This document shows positions 5,868 to 6,935 of a stretch of 6,935 nucleotides of DNA, piece by piece. Numbering within the stretch: position 1 is the first letter of the stretch; each line of letters begins with the position of its first letter. The DNA comes from an uncultured Lachnospiraceae bacterium (GTDB taxonomy: Bacteria; Bacillota_A; Clostridia; Lachnospirales; Lachnospiraceae). The translations under genes and the position numbers were made by a program. The stretch is from contig CAJUQU010000219.1 in the NCBI GenBank assembly GCA_910588595.1, forward strand, positions 1 through 6,935. Reading direction: 5' to 3'. The notes beneath the pieces are model-generated. The model was given only the letters and a program-made list of their open reading frames with translations. It searched no databases and had not been told where the DNA came from.

Positions 5868-5878
5868 TTCTCTCGATT

Positions 5879-5925
5879 AGGACTAAATCCTAAAAGCTAT
5901 GGCTTTAAAGGACTTAGTCCTTTTT
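5879..5925 (+). terminator. Strong intrinsic terminator ahead of the DUF6075 gene
   Basis: AGGACTAA (5879-5886) pairs with TTAGTCCT (5914-5921). Inside it TCCT (5888-5891) pairs with AGGA (5909-5912), and AAAGC (5893-5897) pairs with GCTTT (5902-5906), closing a short loop. A run of five T (5921-5925) follows. It sits only 32 bases before the DUF6075 gene, leaving no room for a promoter between them. It could end ppdK transcription, or act as an attenuator within the leader of the downstream operon. Confidence 0.8.
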
Positions 5926-5957
5926 ATATGCAAAAAATAATTTAAGGAGGTTCACAC

Positions 5958-6476
5958 ATGAACAACACAGCGTTAAGAGCAGAGGCGCAGAGCGCCAACA
6001 ACACACACATGGTTTTTACAAACGAGGAACATGAAAGATTCTATTATGAGAAACTGGAACAGGCGAGGTATCAGGACTGCTATCACAAGGCTTTGATCTA
6101 CATTCTCGGTATTTCAGAGGATACGAGGAACCATTTCAGCCAGATTTATGATATTAAGTCCGGGTTCATCAAGCCGGAGTGCCTGCACCAGGGCTGGCAG
6201 ACAAGCGGCAGTGTCCGGGTGGTAAGGCTTGCCTTTAACCTTTACACGGACGGAACGCCAAGTGTTGATGATTATAAGCGCAAGGACGAGCAGATAGGCG
6301 AGTGCAGGGGATATTCCGTAAGCGATATTTTCTGCTGCGGCTATGCGATGTACTTCTGGCAGGGCATCAAGCTCCGTTACCCGGAATACTGCCAGAAACA
6401 GCGGTCTATTGAGGAGATCCTTGCAGAAATGGAGAGGAAACGTGCTGAAAATTCGACTGATGGGAACGAAGAATGA
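5958..6476 (+). CDS. DUF6075-like accessory protein
   Basis: A 172-residue protein that I recognise, from recalled motifs, as DUF6075-like, a family typically carried by integrative and conjugative elements of gut Firmicutes; its function is unknown. Family-like segments are FTNEEHERFYYEKLEQARYQ (20-39), KPECLHQGWQTSGS (72-85), FNLYTDG (93-99), FCCGYAMYFW (125-134) and YPEYC (141-145). Several conserved-looking cysteines (41, 74, 116, 126, 127, 145) could bind metal, which is inference. No signal peptide or membrane segment is seen, and the C-terminus is a charged helix. The start at 5958 is set by AAGGAGG at 5944-5950, spaced 7 bases; this gives about 17 residues before the family core, and Met18 would be the alternative start. 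It is the first gene of a compact operon and lies directly after a terminator-type leader. Confidence 0.8.
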   Translation: MNNTALRAEAQSANNTHMVFTNEEHERFYYEKLEQARYQDCYHKALIYILGISEDTRNHFSQIYDIKSGFIKPECLHQGWQTSGSVRVVRLAFNLYTDGTPSVDDYKRKDEQIGECRGYSVSDIFCCGYAMYFWQGIKLRYPEYCQKQRSIEEILAEMERKRAENSTDGNEE

Positions 6477-6624
6477 TATTAAATGGTTCGAGAAGATTCT
6501 GCAAAGACAGCCCAAAGTGGCTGTGACGGAAGTTTCCGAGCTGTACCGGAACAAGGGTACAAACAGGTATTACCGGGCTTATGTAGAAGTGCAGAAAGCC
6601 AACATCAAAGAAAAATCTAACTAA
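6442..6624 (+). CDS. Small DUF3970-like protein
   Basis: A 60-residue protein resembling the DUF3970 family of small proteins from mobile elements, whose function is unknown. Visible features are the beta-strand start KIRLMGT (3-9), a predicted helix with DIKWFEKIL (12-20), ELYRNKGTNRYYRAYVEV (33-50), and a lysine-rich tail. The homologous-looking core begins at KIRLMG, which favours the GTG at 6442 (or CTG at 6445) over the ATG at 6460. GAGAGG at 6432-6437 is close upstream with only 4 bases of spacing. This start overlaps the end of the DUF6075 gene by 35 bases, in another frame, suggesting translational coupling. The next gene starts 16 bases downstream. The start codon is the least certain part of the call. 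Confidence 0.7.
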   Translation: MLKIRLMGTKNDIKWFEKILQRQPKVAVTEVSELYRNKGTNRYYRAYVEVQKANIKEKSN

Positions 6625-6640
6625 ACGGAGGAATAAAACC

Positions 6641-6935
6641 ATGTGTAAAGTGATAGCGATAGCAAACCAGAAAGGCGGAGTCGGCAAGACCACCACAACG
6701 AGCAGCCTGGGGATCGGGCTTGCGAAACAGGGAAAGAAAGTTTTAGTGATTGATGCGGATGCGCAGGGTAGCTTGACCGCAAGCCTGGGCTTCACGGAGC
6801 CGGACAAGCTGGATGTTACTCTTGCGAACGTATTGGAAAAGGTGATCAATGATGAAGAAATGGAACCAAATTACGGTATCTTAAAGCATGAGGAAGGCAT
6901 TGACTTGATGCCGGGGAACATTGAGCTGTCCGAGA
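6641..6935 (+). CDS. parA: ParA/Soj-family partition ATPase (5' part, cut by window end)
   Basis: The first 98 codons of a ParA-type ATPase, which in known systems works with a ParB protein and parS sites to segregate or maintain plasmids and mobile elements. The deviant Walker A motif reads QKGGVGKTTTT (10-20) with signature Lys11, catalytic Lys16 and Thr17. The Walker A' motif VIDADAQGSLT (36-46) contains Asp40. The visible part ends in DLMPGNIELSE, typical of the family. Family members are usually 250-280 residues, so about two thirds lie beyond the window. GGAGG at 6627-6631 with 9 bases of spacing supports the ATG at 6641. The lack of a long N-terminal DNA-binding extension marks it as the short, Soj-like type. 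Its place behind DUF6075 and DUF3970 genes fits the maintenance module of an integrative and conjugative element. Confidence 0.93.
   Translation, partial: MCKVIAIANQKGGVGKTTTTSSLGIGLAKQGKKVLVIDADAQGSLTASLGFTEPDKLDVTLANVLEKVINDEEMEPNYGILKHEEGIDLMPGNIELSE

Overview
The window looks like chromosomal DNA from a Gram-positive anaerobe of the Clostridia, most likely Lachnospiraceae. The evidence is a type II dehydroquinase next to elongation factor P, a DUF5688-type protein (a family I associate with Lachnospiraceae), a pyruvate,phosphate dikinase of the Clostridium symbiosum type, and strong AGGAGG-like ribosome binding sites. Every recognised gene is on the + strand. Family assignments come from recalled motifs; no database search was possible.

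Layout. Positions 1-739 are an AT-rich stretch with no convincing gene. It holds several inverted repeats, including a 21-base inverted repeat with one mismatch at 340-360/491-511, and a possible regulatory leader for the next gene. aroQ (740-1195, shikimate pathway) and efp (1271-1828, ribosome rescue at polyproline) follow. efp has its own promoter-like sequence and ends at a long stem-loop terminator whose 3' arm can also form a second hairpin. A DUF5688-like gene of unknown function (1976-2893) comes next and carries an unusual cysteine cluster. ppdK (3043-5685, pyruvate/PEP interconversion) follows, with a near-consensus promoter and a hairpin in its leader.

After ppdK the content changes. 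Positions 5691-5816 hold a start-less open frame that looks like the tail of a broken gene. At 5821-5925 there are three consecutive hairpins, the last a clear intrinsic terminator. Immediately after it begins a tightly packed set of genes: a DUF6075-like protein (5958-6476), a small DUF3970-like protein (6442-6624) that overlaps it, and the start of a ParA partition ATPase (from 6641, cut by the window end). This set is typical of one end of integrative and conjugative elements in gut Firmicutes, so the window probably spans a junction between core chromosome and a mobile element just downstream of ppdK. The integrase, the attachment sites and the far end of the element are not visible, so the junction is inferred.

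The core genes do not form one obvious pathway and look like separate units, each with its own promoter or terminator. The DUF6075, DUF3970 and ParA genes look like one operon, whose transcription must start upstream of the terminator at 5879-5925 or further away. That makes the 5821-5957 leader a candidate regulatory switch and the most interesting non-coding segment, together with the 1-739 region.
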